This document shows, one piece after another, positions 1 through 8,572 of a DNA stretch of 64,000 nucleotides. Position 1 is the stretch's first letter, and each line of letters begins with the position of its first letter. The notes below the pieces were generated by a model. That model was given only the letters and a program-made list of their open reading frames with translations. It was not told the origin of the DNA and made no database searches. The stretch is from Mycobacterium sp. E2733 (lineage in GTDB: Bacteria > Actinomycetota > Actinomycetes > Mycobacteriales > Mycobacteriaceae). The stretch is from contig NZ_LZJZ01000061.1 in the NCBI RefSeq assembly GCF_001667585.1, positions 62,001 to 126,000 of the forward strand, given 5' to 3'. A program made the position numbers and the translations under genes.

Positions 1-433
1 CATAGCCGGCCTTGTGCGCGTCGGGCCCGGTCTGGCCGTAGCCGGACACCCGAACCAGGATGATGCCCGGGTTGCGGGCGCTGAGCACGTCGTAACCCAG
101 GTCCCATTTCTCCAGCGTCCCCGGGCGGAAGTTCTCGACGATGATGTCCGACTTCTGGACGAGGTCGCAGAACAACTCGCGGCCACGCGGCCGACGGAGG
201 TCGAGGGTGATCGCTCTCTTGTTGCGCGCGTGCACCGTCCAGAAGACGTGTTGCCCGTCGAGCTCGGCCTGACCCCAGGTGCGCAACGGGTCCTGGGCGC
301 CGGGGGGCTCCACCTTGATGACGTCGGCGCCCATGTCGCCCAGCAGCCGACCGGCGAAAGGGCCCGCGATGAGCGTGCCCAACTCGAGCACCCGGACGCC
401 GTCCAGCGGTCCCGCTGGGGCTGGACCGGTCAT
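1..433 (-). CDS. CaiB/BaiF family III CoA transferase (N-terminal part, runs off left edge)
   Basis: Reading the complement from ATG at 433 gives about 144 residues of a family III CoA transferase. It opens with LDGVRVLELGTLIAGPFAGR, followed by GDMGADVIKVEPP, the ARNKRAITLDLR stretch, IVENFRPG and VRVSGYGQTGP, which are the usual N-terminal landmarks. Such enzymes move CoA between acyl-CoA and a free acid in the cytoplasm. The start overlaps the stop of the upstream hydrolase as ATGA, so the two are translationally coupled in an operon with the cupin dioxygenase. The C-terminal two thirds lie outside the window, so the substrate cannot be guessed. Confidence 0.9.
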   Translation of the reverse strand, partial: MTGPAPAGPLDGVRVLELGTLIAGPFAGRLLGDMGADVIKVEPPGAQDPLRTWGQAELDGQHVFWTVHARNKRAITLDLRRPRGRELFCDLVQKSDIIVENFRPGTLEKWDLGYDVLSARNPGIILVRVSGYGQTGPDAHKAGY

Positions 434-1611
434 TCTTTGTCCGCGAAGTCGTGGCGGACCAGCCAGCCGGTCACGATGTCGACGGCCGCGCGCAGCTTGT
501 CGCGCTGGTCGGGGCCGGCGTAATAGTGGGTGGCGCCGGGGATTTCGTGCATCTCCTTGTCATGATGCCCGATCGCGTCGAAGAGCCGCCGGGTGTGGCT
601 GGGCGTGCAGGCGTCGTCGGCCAGGTTGCCGATGACCAGCGCCGGGACCGCGATGTCGGCGCCGCAGGCCACCCCGTCACCGCGGGCTTCGTCGTAACTC
701 CATTGCGAGAGCCAGCCGCGCAGCGTGGAGAAGCGGGCCAACCCGACCGGGCTCATGTTCACCACTTGAGGATCCCCCAGGTAACAGGTTCCCGGGCTGC
801 GTTCGTTGGGATCGACGGTCGGGTCCAGCCAGCGCGGGTCGGCCATGGTGCCGTGCACGACGAAGCAGAATTCGTCTTGCGCGCGCCCGGCCGCCTTCAG
901 TTCGGCGAGTTTGTGCTTGACCCACGCGGTGATGCGCCGGTTGCGTTCGATCTGTGCGTTGCGGTAGCGGGCCAGGAATTCTTGGCTGTAGGGCGGCTGG
1001 TTCGGGTTGTCCGGGTTGTACAGGTCCAGCTCGGGATCGCGCTTGGTGGGGTCGGACTCGTCGAGGATGGACGCGTCGAGCCATTCGGTCAGCGTGCCGT
1101 GCCGGCTGATGTGCGCCGCCAGCAGCATGATCCCGTCGGCGGCGGGCAGGTCCAGGGCGGTCAGGTCGGGGCCGTCACCGGACGGGCTCGACGTGATCGT
1201 CGGGTGCTGGGCCTGCTGCTGGTAGAAAATCGACAACGAGCCGCCACCGCTCCACCCGGCCAACACCACTTTCTGGTAGCCCAGCCGCTTCTTGGCGTCC
1301 TTGATGCACTCGCCGAGATCCTCGACCACCTTCTCCATCAGCAGCGCCGAGTCGGTGCCGCGGAACCGGCTGTTGCAGTAGATGACGTGATGGCCGGCCC
1401 GGGCCAGCGCGCCCGTCATCGGCAGGTAGGCCCCGCCGCCGATCGGGTGCATGAACACCAGCACGGTGTCCGACGGCTTGTCTTTGGGCCTGAGCAGGTA
1501 GCTCTCCAGCACGGTGATCTCGGCCAGACCGCCGTAGACGTCGCGGACGCCGGAATTGTTCTGGAAGGCAACGAGATAGGGGATTCGTTCGTATTCGTGG
1601 CGGGTCGTCAT
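430..1611 (-). CDS. alpha/beta hydrolase
   Basis: A 393-residue protein starting at MTTRHEYERIPYLV. The nucleophile elbow GWSGGGS (Ser about 121) follows VVLA; a late Asp in GNLADDACTPSH and a His in PGATHYYAG complete a plausible Ser-Asp-His triad. An HPIGGGAYLP segment near residue 55 can form the oxyanion loop. The start lies 2 bp after the stop of the cupin dioxygenase gene, and the stop overlaps the CoA-transferase start, so the three genes form one operon. No signal peptide is seen, so it should be cytoplasmic. The context suggests hydrolysis of an ester, thioester or ring-cleavage product, but the substrate is unknown. Confidence 0.8.
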   Translation of the reverse strand: MTTRHEYERIPYLVAFQNNSGVRDVYGGLAEITVLESYLLRPKDKPSDTVLVFMHPIGGGAYLPMTGALARAGHHVIYCNSRFRGTDSALLMEKVVEDLGECIKDAKKRLGYQKVVLAGWSGGGSLSIFYQQQAQHPTITSSPSGDGPDLTALDLPAADGIMLLAAHISRHGTLTEWLDASILDESDPTKRDPELDLYNPDNPNQPPYSQEFLARYRNAQIERNRRITAWVKHKLAELKAAGRAQDEFCFVVHGTMADPRWLDPTVDPNERSPGTCYLGDPQVVNMSPVGLARFSTLRGWLSQWSYDEARGDGVACGADIAVPALVIGNLADDACTPSHTRRLFDAIGHHDKEMHEIPGATHYYAGPDQRDKLRAAVDIVTGWLVRHDFADKE

Positions 1612-1613
1612 GT

Positions 1614-2717
1614 TCAGTGTTGTCCTAGGTCGTGTGCCAGCACCTCGGGCGAGGGGGTCAGGCGCCGGCGGGTGTCGACGGCGATCACCTGCCAGTCGAC
1701 GCGGGAATACTCGTCGAACTTGCGGCGCGCCCGTTCTCGTGCCTTCTCCGGTGCGCCGTGGTGAACGCCTTGCGGCGCATGGGAAATCAGCCCGGGGGGC
1801 ATCGGGATGCCATAGAGCGAGCCGCCGTGGAAGAAGGCGATCTCGTCGTAGTCGACATTGCGGTGATACCACGGTGTGCGCTCGGTGCCGGCGACGCCTT
1901 CGGCGGGCTTCGGCAGGAAGTTCATCACGTAGACGCCGGTGGCCTGCATGAACAGGTGGACCGTCGGCGGCAGGTGGACGCTGTCGGAGGTGACCACGTT
2001 GTAGTCGGCGATGTTGAACGTGAACGGGAAGTTGTCGCCGCGCCAGCCCTCGATGTCGAGGGGATTATGTTGGTAGAACAGCGTTGTGGGGCCGCCCTCG
2101 TGGACGAGCCGGACCTCGTACTCGTCCCTGCCGTCTTGGAAAGGGTCCGGATCGATGGGCGCCGGGTCGGGGATGGTCATCTGCGACGGGTCGAACGGGA
2201 AGTGGCGGCCCAGGGGACCGGGCGGCGGCACCCGGAACTCGTCGGTCGCCTCGACCATGAGCAGCGTCGTCTCGCCATCGGGGACCTGACGCCAGGTGCA
2301 CGCCTTGGGAAGGTAGACCCAGTCGCCTTCGGAGTAGCGCAGCGGCCCGAACTCGGTTTCGACCAGGCCGGCGCCCTGGTGGACGAAGCACAGCAGGTCG
2401 CCGTCGACATGGCGGGTGTAGAACGGCATCGGTTCGTGGCGGCGGCTCAACAGGATTCGGCAGTCGGCGTTGCTGAACATCAGCAGGGGCGTGCCGTCGG
2501 CGTCGGTGGCGTCACTGGGCTTGAGCTCGCCGGCCAACACGTCGACCGGGCGCAGGGGGCCGACCGACCGGTAGGCGGTGGGGTCGTGGCGGCGGTAAAG
2601 GATCGCCGTGCGGCCGGTGAATCCGCCGCGGCCCAGCTCGTCGTCCTTGAGCCCGTCCAGATCGGCATGGAGCCGGCGTGGCGTTTTCCCTTTTCGCAAG
2701 TGAACGAAGGATTCCAT
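1614..2717 (-). CDS. homogentisate 1,2-dioxygenase-like cupin protein
   Basis: A 367-residue protein starting at MESFVHLRKGK, with a GGGAG-type ribosome site in the leader. It shows the homogentisate dioxygenase layout: an N-terminal jelly roll (HVDGDLLCFVHQGAG, EGDWVYLPKAC) and a C-terminal cupin with YHRNVDYDEIAFFHGG, matching the HRN-x(n)-E iron-binding region, followed by QGVHHGAPEKA. Family members open an aromatic ring with non-haem Fe(II). It is shorter than classical HmgA (about 430-445 residues), and no fumarylacetoacetase or maleylacetoacetate isomerase lies beside it, so homogentisate need not be the substrate. It is the first gene of an operon with a hydrolase and a CoA transferase. 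Confidence 0.75.
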   Translation of the reverse strand: MESFVHLRKGKTPRRLHADLDGLKDDELGRGGFTGRTAILYRRHDPTAYRSVGPLRPVDVLAGELKPSDATDADGTPLLMFSNADCRILLSRRHEPMPFYTRHVDGDLLCFVHQGAGLVETEFGPLRYSEGDWVYLPKACTWRQVPDGETTLLMVEATDEFRVPPPGPLGRHFPFDPSQMTIPDPAPIDPDPFQDGRDEYEVRLVHEGGPTTLFYQHNPLDIEGWRGDNFPFTFNIADYNVVTSDSVHLPPTVHLFMQATGVYVMNFLPKPAEGVAGTERTPWYHRNVDYDEIAFFHGGSLYGIPMPPGLISHAPQGVHHGAPEKARERARRKFDEYSRVDWQVIAVDTRRRLTPSPEVLAHDLGQH

Positions 2718-2749
2718 GGCTGACTCCCGGCTCGGGTGGCGGCTAAAAC

Positions 2750-2767
2750 TGAAAGTGACATTACTTT
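2750..2767. promoter_or_regulatory. candidate operator upstream of the dioxygenase operon
   Basis: The sequence TGAAAGTGACATTACTTT contains the inverted repeat AAAGT-GACATT-ACTTT (2752-2767), 35 bp upstream of the dioxygenase start. Its core GAAAGTGACATT is identical over 12 bases to the site at 44090-44101 upstream of a CoA transferase / P450 pair. That suggests a shared regulator, though this is inferred from two sites only. The rest of 2718-2972 shows no convincing gene. Confidence 0.4.
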
Positions 2768-2972
2768 TTGTTCCTGGCGTGCACAAGGCCGGGCGGCAGT
2801 TCGTCAGCAGTCACACAGGCCACGCCCGTCCCTGGCCGGGAATGGCATCCGATGTGCCCGCCTCACAGCGAAAAACCCGCCGGACGCCATGCCGGGGCCT
2901 GGTTGTCGCTCGGAGGCGGGCAAAGAGCCGATACCTTTCGGACCGGGGCTGGTGGGGCGGGTGTGCATCGCT

Positions 2973-3944
2973 TCAGTCGCGGACGCGCACCACAACCTTG
3001 CCCTTGGCGGTGCGGTGCTCCAGGGAAGCGACCGCGGCGGCGGCCTCGTCCAAGGGGTAGACCTCCGGGGTGGGGGGAGCGAGCCGGCCCGAGGCGAGAA
3101 GCTTTTCGAGTCCGGCCCACTGCTCGGCCAGCGCGTTGGGATGGGTCGCCGTCCAGGCGCCCCAGCCCACGCCGACCACGTCAATGTTGTTGAGCAGCAA
3201 CCGGTTAACCTTCACCGTCGGAATGTCGCCCCCGGTGAAGCCGACGACCAGCAGCCGTCCGCCCGGGGCGAGCGAGCGCAGCGAGTCGGTGAACCGGTCG
3301 CCGCCGACCGGGTCGAGTACGACGTCGACGCCGCGGCCCCCGGTGAGCTCCTTGACGGCGTCCTTGAACCCGGCGGCCAGCACCACGTCGGTGGCCCCGG
3401 CGGCGGTCGCGACGTCCGCCTTCTTCTCGGTGCTGACGACCGCGATGGTGCGCGACGCGCCGAGCAACGACGCCAGGCGCAGGGTCGACGTCCCGATGCC
3501 GCCGGCGGCGCCGTGCACCAGCACCGTCTCGCCCTGGGCCAGTCGGCCGCGCACCGTCAGGGCGAAATACACCGTGAGGTCGTTGAACAGCAGCCCGGCG
3601 CCGGCCTCGAAACTCACGTTGTCGGGGAGCTTGAACACCCGGTCGGGCTGCAGGATCGCCACCTCGGCCATGCCGCCGGACAGCATCGTCAACCCGACGA
3701 CCCGGTCACCGGCCTTCACGTGTGCGTCGTCCGGCGCCGAACGCACCACGCCGGCGATCTCGGCCCCCAGCACGAACGGCGGCTCGGGGCGGTACTGGTA
3801 GAGGCCCCGGGTCAGTAGGGCGTCCGGGAAGGCGGCGCCGGCGGCGTACACATCGACGACCACGCCGTCACCCGACGGTTCGTCGACCTCCGCCACCTCG
3901 ATCGCGTCCGGACCGTCCAGCCGAATCACCCGTGCAGCTCGCAT
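2973..3944 (-). CDS. fadB4: NADPH:quinone oxidoreductase / zinc-less MDR enzyme (FadB4-like)
   Basis: A 323-residue medium-chain reductase: an N-terminal GroES-like domain with the PFVLGAEIAGVV segment and a Rossmann domain with LVHGAAGGIGTSTLRLA. The zinc-ligand cysteines of alcohol dehydrogenases are absent, as in quinone oxidoreductases. The protein ends KGKVVVRVRD, typical of the group. The symbol rests on overall similarity as recalled and on its place next to fadE23 and fadE24, as in the M. tuberculosis Rv3139-Rv3141 group. Two genes are interposed here compared with that arrangement. It probably reduces a quinone or enoyl-type carbonyl with NADPH. Confidence 0.75.
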   Translation of the reverse strand: MRAARVIRLDGPDAIEVAEVDEPSGDGVVVDVYAAGAAFPDALLTRGLYQYRPEPPFVLGAEIAGVVRSAPDDAHVKAGDRVVGLTMLSGGMAEVAILQPDRVFKLPDNVSFEAGAGLLFNDLTVYFALTVRGRLAQGETVLVHGAAGGIGTSTLRLASLLGASRTIAVVSTEKKADVATAAGATDVVLAAGFKDAVKELTGGRGVDVVLDPVGGDRFTDSLRSLAPGGRLLVVGFTGGDIPTVKVNRLLLNNIDVVGVGWGAWTATHPNALAEQWAGLEKLLASGRLAPPTPEVYPLDEAAAAVASLEHRTAKGKVVVRVRD

Positions 3945-3966
3945 GGTCGGTCAGCCTACTGCCGAC

Positions 3967-4965
3967 TCAGAATCCGCCGGTGACCCGCACCACCGCCCGC
4001 CCGGTGAACTTGCCGGCGCGCACCTGATCCAGCACATCGACCACGTCTTTGACGTCGACGTCGCTGGTGAGTGCGTCGAGATGACGCGGCCGCAACGAAT
4101 CGCCCAGCAGCGCCCACAGTTTGCGGCGCGGGCCGATCGGCATCTGCACCGAATCCATCCCCAGCAGCGCGATGCCGCGCAGGATGAACGGCATCACCGT
4201 GGTCTTCAATGCCGGACCACCGGTGAGGCCGCTACAGGCCACCGCACCGCCGTAGTCGACGGCGCTGAGCACGTCGGCCAGCGTCGCGCCGCCGACGCAG
4301 TCCACCGCGGCCGCCCAGCGCGCCTTGGCCAGCGGCCGCGGTTTGGCGTCGGGGTCTTCCGGCAGCCGCCCGATAACCTCCGCGGCGCCAAGCTCTTTCA
4401 GCAGCCCCGCCGCCCCCTCTTTGCCGGTCGAGGCGACCACTCGATACCCCTTGGCGGCCAACAGGTCCACGCTGACCGAGCCGACGCCGCCGGATGCGCC
4501 GGTCACTACCACCGACCCGGCGCCCGGTTCGACTCCCCAATTGATCAGCGCCTGCACGCTCATCGCGCCGGTGAAGCCGGCGGTGCCGATCGCGGCGCCC
4601 TCGTGCGGGCTCAACGAGCCGAGGGCGACGACCTGGTCCGCCGGCAGCCGCGCGTATTCGGCGTAGCCGCCGTGGTGGCCGGTGCCGATCTGATATCCGT
4701 GGGCCAGCACCTCCTCGCCGACGGTGAAGTCGGGTGACCCAGACTCGACAACCTCGCCGGTCAGGTCGATGCCCGGCACCACCGGGTAACTGCGCACCAC
4801 GCCGCCGCCGGGCGTCAGCGCCAGCGCATCCTTGTAGTTGACGCTCGAATAGAGCACCCGGATCGTCACCTCACCGGGCGGCAGGTCCGACTGGCTCATA
4901 GTCTCGACCGACGCGGTTATCCGGTCACCATCTTCGCGAGCGACGAGCGCTTGAAACGTGTCCAT
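3967..4965 (-). CDS. YhdH/YhfP-type MDR reductase (acryloyl-CoA reductase-like)
   Basis: A 332-residue MDR protein starting MDTFQALVARED. Family marks are SSVNYKDALALTPGGGV, PVVPGIDLTGEVVES, the PHEGAAIGTAGFTGAM region and the nucleotide-binding VTGASGGVGSVSVDLLA. This is the AcuI/YhdH subgroup, whose characterised members reduce acryloyl-CoA to propionyl-CoA with NADPH. It sits 22 bp upstream of fadB4 on the same strand, so the two are probably co-transcribed. A role in detoxifying or salvaging a C3 acyl-CoA would fit the propionyl-CoA-generating metabolism nearby, but that is inference. Confidence 0.82.
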   Translation of the reverse strand: MDTFQALVAREDGDRITASVETMSQSDLPPGEVTIRVLYSSVNYKDALALTPGGGVVRSYPVVPGIDLTGEVVESGSPDFTVGEEVLAHGYQIGTGHHGGYAEYARLPADQVVALGSLSPHEGAAIGTAGFTGAMSVQALINWGVEPGAGSVVVTGASGGVGSVSVDLLAAKGYRVVASTGKEGAAGLLKELGAAEVIGRLPEDPDAKPRPLAKARWAAAVDCVGGATLADVLSAVDYGGAVACSGLTGGPALKTTVMPFILRGIALLGMDSVQMPIGPRRKLWALLGDSLRPRHLDALTSDVDVKDVVDVLDQVRAGKFTGRAVVRVTGGF

Positions 4966-4987
4966 CCCTCGACGCTAACCTCACCGT

Positions 4988-5845
4988 ATGGATTCCTTTC
5001 CACTCGGTCGCTTTTCGGTCTCCCGGGTGGGCTTCGGCGCCATGCAGTTGCCGGGCCCGAACGCGTTCGGCCCGCCGGGGGACCGCGACGAAGCGCTGGC
5101 CGTGCTGCGGAGGGCGGTCGAACTCGGCGTCGACCACATCGACACCGCCCAGTTCTACGGTCCCGACATCGCCAACGAGCTCATCCGCGAGGCGCTGCAC
5201 CCGTATCCGGAGAACCTGGCGCTGGTGAGCAAGGTGGGCGGGCGTCGCGACGACGCCGGCGGCTGGCTGCCGGTCAACGCGCCGGCCGACCTGCGCCGCG
5301 ACATCGAGACGAATCTGCGGGCCCTCGGCGTCGAGCAGTTGGCCGCGGTCAACCTGCGCGTGTTCGAAAGCGACGCGCCGGATCAGCTGTTCGACGACCA
5401 GCTGTCGGTCATGATCGAAGCCCGTGACGAGGGGCTGATCGGCGGCATCGGGCTGAGCAACGTCAACCACGAACACCTACTGCATGCCTGCGAGCGCACC
5501 GAAATCGCCTGCGTGCAAAACGCGTTCAATGTGGTTCAGCGCGAGTCGGAGCCGGTGCTTGCCGAGTGCACAGCGCGCGGGATCGCGTTCGTTCCGTTCT
5601 TCCCCCTGGGGGCGGCCTTCATGCGGCCGAACCCGGTCCTCACTCATCAAGTCGTGGTCGACGCCGCCGAGCGGCTCGGGCGTACGCCGGCGCAGGTCGC
5701 GCTGGCGTGGACGCTGAGCCTGGCGCCCAACGTGCTGCTGATCCCGGGAACGTCGTCGGTGCGACACCTCGAGGAGAACCTCGACGTCGCGTCCATCGAA
5801 CTCGACGACGACGTGCGCGAACGGCTGAACGCGGTCGCTACTTGA
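4988..5845 (+). CDS. aldo/keto reductase
   Basis: A 285-residue TIM-barrel reductase starting MDSFPLGRFSVSRVGFGAMQ. It shows the AKR elements HIDTAQFYGPDIANELIREAL (catalytic Asp and Tyr), VSKVGGRRDD (Lys), IGLSNVNHEHL and the C-terminal IPGTSSVRHLEENL NADPH-binding loop. It is divergent from the MDR gene to its left (22 bp between starts) and convergent with fadE23, overlapping its 3' end by 8 bp. It should reduce an aldehyde or ketone with NADPH in the cytoplasm; the substrate is not evident. Confidence 0.88.
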   Translation: MDSFPLGRFSVSRVGFGAMQLPGPNAFGPPGDRDEALAVLRRAVELGVDHIDTAQFYGPDIANELIREALHPYPENLALVSKVGGRRDDAGGWLPVNAPADLRRDIETNLRALGVEQLAAVNLRVFESDAPDQLFDDQLSVMIEARDEGLIGGIGLSNVNHEHLLHACERTEIACVQNAFNVVQRESEPVLAECTARGIAFVPFFPLGAAFMRPNPVLTHQVVVDAAERLGRTPAQVALAWTLSLAPNVLLIPGTSSVRHLEENLDVASIELDDDVRERLNAVAT

Positions 5846-7043
5846 GCTCGGCCGACGACAGCCCCAGCAGGCGGCGGGCGACCACCAACTGCTGGATCTG
5901 CTGCGTGCCCTCGAAGATGTCCAGGATCTTGGAGTCGCGTGCCCACTTCTCCAGCATCGATTGCTCGGAATAGCCTGTGGTGCCAGCCAATTCGACGGTC
6001 TTGAGAGTGACGTCGCTGGCCATGCGGCCGGCCTTCGCCTTACTCATCGACGCCTCTTTGGAGTTGGGGATCTTGTTGTCGGCCTGCCAGGCCGCCCGCA
6101 GCGCCAGCAGGTAGGCGGCCTCCCAGTCGGCCTCCATCCGCAGGAACTCGGCCGCCGCGGCGCTCTGGGCATGCGACGGTTTGTCGTAGGAGATCTCCAC
6201 GCCGGCCTCGGTGAGGATCTTGCGGATCTCCTCCAGGGCGGCGCGACCGACCCCGATGGCCATGGCGGCCACGATGGGCCGGGTGTTGTCGAACGTCTCC
6301 ATCACACCGGAAAAGCCCTTGCCGACTTCGATTTCCGGGTTCCCCAGCAGGTTCTCCCTGGGGATACGGACGTTGTCGAACCGGATAGCCGCGGTGTCGG
6401 AGCCCTTGATGCCGAGCTTGCGTTCGAGCCGCTCGACCGTGACACCGGGGTGCTCGCGCGGCACGATGAACGACTTGATCGCCGCACGCCCCTGCGACTT
6501 GTCCAGCGTGGCCCACACCACGATGTGAGTGGCGCGCGAACCGGCGGTGACGTAGATCTTTTCGCCGTTGATCACGTACTCATCGCCGTCCAGCCTGGCG
6601 GTGGTCGACACCGCCGCCGAGTCCGAACCGAAGCCCGGCTCGGTGATGGCCATCGCCGCCCACACCTTGCCCAACCGTTCCAGCTGTTCTTCGGTGGCCA
6701 CGGCGGAGATGGCCGCGTTGCCCAAGCCCTGATAGGGGACCGACAGCATCATCGCGACGTCGCCCCAGCAGGCCTCCAGGGTCTGCAGCAGCGCAGCCAT
6801 GTTGGCGCCGTTGTGGTTCTGGTCCCTGTCCTGGTTTTCATCGCCCAGGTTGTCGGCCCCGGCGAATTCGATCGATTCCGATGCTCCGGCGAACAGGTTG
6901 TACAGCGTGTCGAGTTCGACCGGGTAGGCGTGTTCGGAGAGGTCGTACTTGCGCGCGATCGGCCGCATCAGCTCCGCGGCGCCCTGATGGGTCTTGACGA
7001 CGACCGCTTGCAGCTTGCGGGGCAGTTCCAGATTGATTGCCAT
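5838..7043 (-). CDS. fadE23: acyl-CoA dehydrogenase FadE23-like
   Basis: A 401-residue flavoprotein starting MAINLELPRKLQAVVVKTHQ. The acyl-CoA dehydrogenase signatures are AMAITEPGFGSDSAAVSTTA, GEKIYVTAGSRATHIVV, the KLGIKGSDTAAIRFDNVRIP loop and the C-terminal IFEGTQQIQQLVVARRLLG. It follows fadE24 by about 35 bp on the same strand and is probably co-expressed with it, as the M. tuberculosis pair Rv3139-Rv3140 is. The region upstream of the ATG can also be read in frame, but the chosen start gives the family N-terminus. It catalyses alpha,beta-dehydrogenation of an acyl-CoA; chain preference is unknown. Confidence 0.88.
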   Translation of the reverse strand: MAINLELPRKLQAVVVKTHQGAAELMRPIARKYDLSEHAYPVELDTLYNLFAGASESIEFAGADNLGDENQDRDQNHNGANMAALLQTLEACWGDVAMMLSVPYQGLGNAAISAVATEEQLERLGKVWAAMAITEPGFGSDSAAVSTTARLDGDEYVINGEKIYVTAGSRATHIVVWATLDKSQGRAAIKSFIVPREHPGVTVERLERKLGIKGSDTAAIRFDNVRIPRENLLGNPEIEVGKGFSGVMETFDNTRPIVAAMAIGVGRAALEEIRKILTEAGVEISYDKPSHAQSAAAAEFLRMEADWEAAYLLALRAAWQADNKIPNSKEASMSKAKAGRMASDVTLKTVELAGTTGYSEQSMLEKWARDSKILDIFEGTQQIQQLVVARRLLGLSSAELK

Positions 7044-7078
7044 GATTGGTCTTTCGGTAGTCCGGGTCTGATAACGGC

Positions 7079-8488
7079 CTAGATGACCACGACGCCCTCG
7101 GCCACGCCGATGGCCCGCAGGTCGCGATACCAACGCTCGACCGGGTGTTCTTTCGTAAAGCCGTGGCCGCCGAGCAACTGCACACCGTCCAGGCCGATCT
7201 GCATGCCCTTGTCGGCCCCCAGCCGCTTGGCCAGCGCCGCCTCGCGAACGAAGGGGAGGCCCTGTTCGGCCCGGGCCGCGCCGCGCCAGGTGATCAACCG
7301 CAGCCCGTCCAGTTCGATCGCGATGTTGGCGCACATGAACGCGACGGCCTGACGGTGCGCGATCGGCTCCCCGAAGGCCTCGCGCTCCTTCACGTAGGGC
7401 ACGACGTAGTCGAGCACCGCGTGCGAGGTGCCCACCGCCAGCGCCGCCCAGCCCAGCCGGGACAGCGCGATGGCCTCCGAGTAGTCGTCATCGGTCGCCT
7501 CGTCCTCGCCAAGCCGCGCACTCAGCGGAACGGTGACGCCGGACAGCTCGACGTGGCCCAGGGCCGCCGCGCGGATGCCCATGCTCGGATCGGCCTTGAC
7601 GGTAAGGCCTTTCGTCGACGACTCGACGATGAACAGGGCGGGCCTGCCGTCCAGCTGCGCGCCGACGATGAACAGCTCCGCTTCGGCCGCCGCCGGGACC
7701 AGCGACTTGACGCCGTCGAGGCGGTAGCCGCTCGGTGTGCGCACCGCGGTGGTATTCAGGCGGGTGGGGTCGAACAGCGGTTGCGGCTCGGCGATGGCGA
7801 CGCAGGCCTGGGGAACGTTCTCGCCGGCGAACTCGTGCAGATAGGTGGCCTGCTGGTCCGCGCTGCCCCAGTGGGTCAGTGCTGCGGCCACGCCCCCGGG
7901 GGCCAGGATCGGCAACGCGAGACCCATGTCGCCGTAGGCGAGCGCCTCGGCCACCAGCACGTTGGTCACGTTGGAGCGGTGGGCGGCGATGCCGTCGAAG
8001 TCCTCCGGGATGTTGATCGCGGTGATGCCCAACTCGGCGGCCTTGGCGATCAGGTCGGGCGGGTAGGTCGCCGCCTCGTCGGCATCGTGCGCCGCGGGCC
8101 GCAGCACCTCCTCGGCGAATTCGTTGAGCGTCTCGACGATCATCTTCTGGTCGTCGTCGGGCGTCAGGTCGAAGTAGTCCTTGCCGCTCGACTTCAGCCG
8201 CGTCGGTCCGCCGCGCAGATTCTGCAGCCGTTTGAACTGGCGGGAGGCGGCCGCGGCCGTGGAGAAGACGGTCTTGGTGCCGTACTGCAGCCCCCGATTG
8301 ACCGGGTCACGCAGGCGGTACTTGTCCAGGAATTCCTGGCCCATCAGCGGGGTGAGCAGCGCGATGGCGATGTCGACGCCGGTGCGCTTGTGGGGTTGCA
8401 GCCCGACCGCGCTCTGCTGGTCTTTCCGTTTGCGGCGCGAGCGGGCGGATTTCGAACTCTGTGTTGAACCGGAACCAGTGTCGGTCAT
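7079..8488 (-). CDS. fadE24: acyl-CoA dehydrogenase FadE24-like
   Basis: A 469-residue protein starting MTDTGSGSTQSSKSARSRRKR. The first 40 residues are basic and low-complexity and precede the dehydrogenase fold. Fold marks are ACVAIAEPQPLFDPTRLN, the AIALSRLGWAALAVGTSHAVL helix, YVKEREAFGEPIAHRQAVAFM and GVQLLGGHGFTKEHPVERWYR near the C-terminus. It lies directly upstream of fadE23, suggesting a heteromeric pair. A perfect 20-bp palindrome sits 41-60 bp before the start codon. An ATG 63 bp upstream is in frame, but it would place the palindrome inside the gene, so the later start was preferred. Confidence 0.87.
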   Translation of the reverse strand: MTDTGSGSTQSSKSARSRRKRKDQQSAVGLQPHKRTGVDIAIALLTPLMGQEFLDKYRLRDPVNRGLQYGTKTVFSTAAAASRQFKRLQNLRGGPTRLKSSGKDYFDLTPDDDQKMIVETLNEFAEEVLRPAAHDADEAATYPPDLIAKAAELGITAINIPEDFDGIAAHRSNVTNVLVAEALAYGDMGLALPILAPGGVAAALTHWGSADQQATYLHEFAGENVPQACVAIAEPQPLFDPTRLNTTAVRTPSGYRLDGVKSLVPAAAEAELFIVGAQLDGRPALFIVESSTKGLTVKADPSMGIRAAALGHVELSGVTVPLSARLGEDEATDDDYSEAIALSRLGWAALAVGTSHAVLDYVVPYVKEREAFGEPIAHRQAVAFMCANIAIELDGLRLITWRGAARAEQGLPFVREAALAKRLGADKGMQIGLDGVQLLGGHGFTKEHPVERWYRDLRAIGVAEGVVVI

Positions 8489-8528
8489 GTCGGCAGCCTG
8501 TAGTAGTCGGGGCAGTGCGGATAAGCCT

Positions 8529-8548
8529 ATCTTACTCCGGAGTAAGAT
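8529..8548. promoter_or_regulatory. perfect 20-bp palindrome upstream of fadE24
   Basis: ATCTTACTCCGGAGTAAGAT is a perfect 20-bp inverted repeat between hisN and fadE24, 41 bp from the fadE24 start. Symmetry, AT-rich arms and position in the promoter of a beta-oxidation gene pair suggest an operator for a dimeric repressor. I could not assign a named regulator, and no second copy was noticed in the window. Confidence 0.6.
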
Positions 8549-8572
8549 CACAGAGAACAGTTGTTAACTAAT

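Noticed and set aside
451-1764. Long open frame on the plus strand opposite the hydrolase
   Set aside because: High-GC shadow frame with low-complexity R/G/A/V-rich translation and no family motif; the minus-strand frame carries the GWSGGGS elbow and operon overlaps.
7145-8467. 440-codon open frame opposite fadE24
   Set aside because: Shadow of the dehydrogenase; composition is unnatural and no motif is recognisable.
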